Shown in pieces: positions 5,980 through 6,637 of a stretch of DNA of 6,637 bases; the first letter of the stretch is position 1; each line of letters starts with the position of its first letter. The translations under genes and the position numbers were made by a program. The stretch spans positions 1 through 6,637 of the forward strand of contig JAUXXN010000184.1 of the NCBI GenBank assembly GCA_030684755.1. Direction: 5' to 3'. Source of the stretch: Hydrogenophaga sp. Lineage in GTDB: Bacteria > Pseudomonadota > Gammaproteobacteria > Burkholderiales > Burkholderiaceae_C. The notes beneath the pieces are model-generated. The model was not told the DNA's origin. It was given only the letters and a program-made list of their open reading frames with translations, and ran no database searches.

Positions 5980-6492
5980 GTGCAACGCTGAGCCCGACAC
6001 CACCATGCCGTCCACATCGGCATAGAGCCAGTCCCCCGGGCGAACCCAAACGCCTTGTATTTGCACCGCCACATCGCTCTGACCTTCGTTGCGTTTTTCA
6101 GTAGGCAACGGCATGGCTGCCAAGGCGCGGATACCGGTCTGGCACAGCGCCAACTCGGCCACATCGCGCACGCAACCATTCACCACCACGCCAGCCCAAC
6201 CATTGCGAGCAGCGGCAGCACCCAAATTGCCACCGACCAAGGCCCGACGCAACGAAGCCCCGCCGTCCACAACCAGCACACGGCCCTCGCCAGGACTGTC
6301 CACGGCAGCCTTGACCAAGGTGTTGTCTTCAAAGCATTTGACGGTCACCACCGGACCTGCAAAGCGGCTTGCTGCTCCGAAATCTCGGAACACAGGCGGT
6401 AGGACACGAAATGCGCCAGAGCTGTCGTTTTTGGATGCATCACAGAGATCGCAGGTGGCAAAAGAAAAGGTCGAAACGGCGGTCGTTGACAT
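5974..6492 (-). CDS. rraA: RraA family protein (RNase E activity regulator / HMG aldolase fold)
   Basis: The 172-residue cytosolic protein matches the RraA family across its length. It shows FATCDLCDA (11-19), [24 protein letters not shown] (34-57), [21 protein letters not shown] (70-90), the core [18 protein letters not shown] (94-111) with Arg109-Asp110, and [13 protein letters not shown] followed by [16 protein letters not shown] (151-166). In E. coli RraA trims RNase E activity. Close relatives with the same fold and the Arg-Asp pair are class II aldolases cleaving 4-hydroxy-4-methyl-2-oxoglutarate and decarboxylating oxaloacetate. Sequence alone does not separate the two roles well, although the proteobacterial 'RraA' length and end fit. 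The start ATG at 6492 has a modest AAGAG site 7 nt upstream. The gene converges on the permease and appears to be monocistronic within the window. Confidence 0.93.
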   Translation of the reverse strand: MSTTAVSTFSFATCDLCDASKNDSSGAFRVLPPVFRDFGAASRFAGPVVTVKCFEDNTLVKAAVDSPGEGRVLVVDGGASLRRALVGGNLGAAAARNGWAGVVVNGCVRDVAELALCQTGIRALAAMPLPTEKRNEGQSDVAVQIQGVWVRPGDWLYADVDGMVVSGSALHA

Positions 6493-6637
6493 AGCTAAAC
6501 TCTTGAATAAAAGAGGTGGATGATGGATTGATTTTCAGGCTTGGAGAGCGTGCCGACAGACAGCATGCTGAAGTGACGCCTAAAAATGTTGTGTTCCAAC
6601 GTAACTTTCCATGCGCCAGCTCTGAAAAACCGCATAA

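Noticed and set aside
5012..6179. Minus-strand open frames opposite 6S RNA and the permease
   Set aside because: They have low-quality composition, and they overlap a well-supported permease on the other strand and the 6S RNA.
6495..6635. 46-residue minus-strand ORF just before rraA
   Set aside because: It starts at the window edge, has no clear ribosome site and no recognisable motif, and ends just before the rraA start. Chance is the simpler explanation.

Overview
The window reads as ordinary chromosomal DNA of a betaproteobacterium, most likely Burkholderiales and possibly Comamonadaceae. This rests on high-GC coding sequence, short intergenic gaps, and the order coiled-coil gene / zapA / 6S RNA / TauE-SafE permease. 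The taxonomic call is inference from gene style and context, not from an alignment. No insertion sequence, phage gene, CRISPR array, tRNA or rRNA is visible.

Left part (about 1-4087, minus strand): a vitamin B12 (cobalamin) uptake and synthesis operon. Transcription should start near 4087 and enter a cobalamin riboswitch (about 3867-4087). It then passes btuB (TonB-dependent outer-membrane corrinoid receptor), cobB/cbiA (cobyrinate a,c-diamide synthase) and a BtuF-like corrinoid-binding protein that runs off the left edge. The btuB-cobB gap is 19 bp. The cobB stop and the next start overlap as GTGA. One B12-sensing leader therefore probably controls import, corrin-ring amidation and a corrinoid-binding protein together.

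Middle part (4088-5951, plus strand): a short divergent promoter region drives a small coiled-coil gene overlapping zapA (FtsZ-ring regulator). After zapA comes 6S RNA (ssrS, about 4902-5073), which I identified from its closing stem, its internal hairpin and its position after zapA. A TauE/SafE-family membrane permease begins 62 nt after the RNA.

Right part (5974-6492, minus strand): an rraA-family gene (RNase E regulator / HMG aldolase fold) converges on the permease gene with a 22 bp gap. The last 145 bp (6493-6637) are its upstream region, with no gene that I can support.

I found no undescribed system. The points most worth a second look are the BtuF-like protein that lacks a signal peptide, the B12-riboswitch expression platform with no visible Shine-Dalgarno for btuB, and the pairing of 6S RNA with a TauE/SafE permease.
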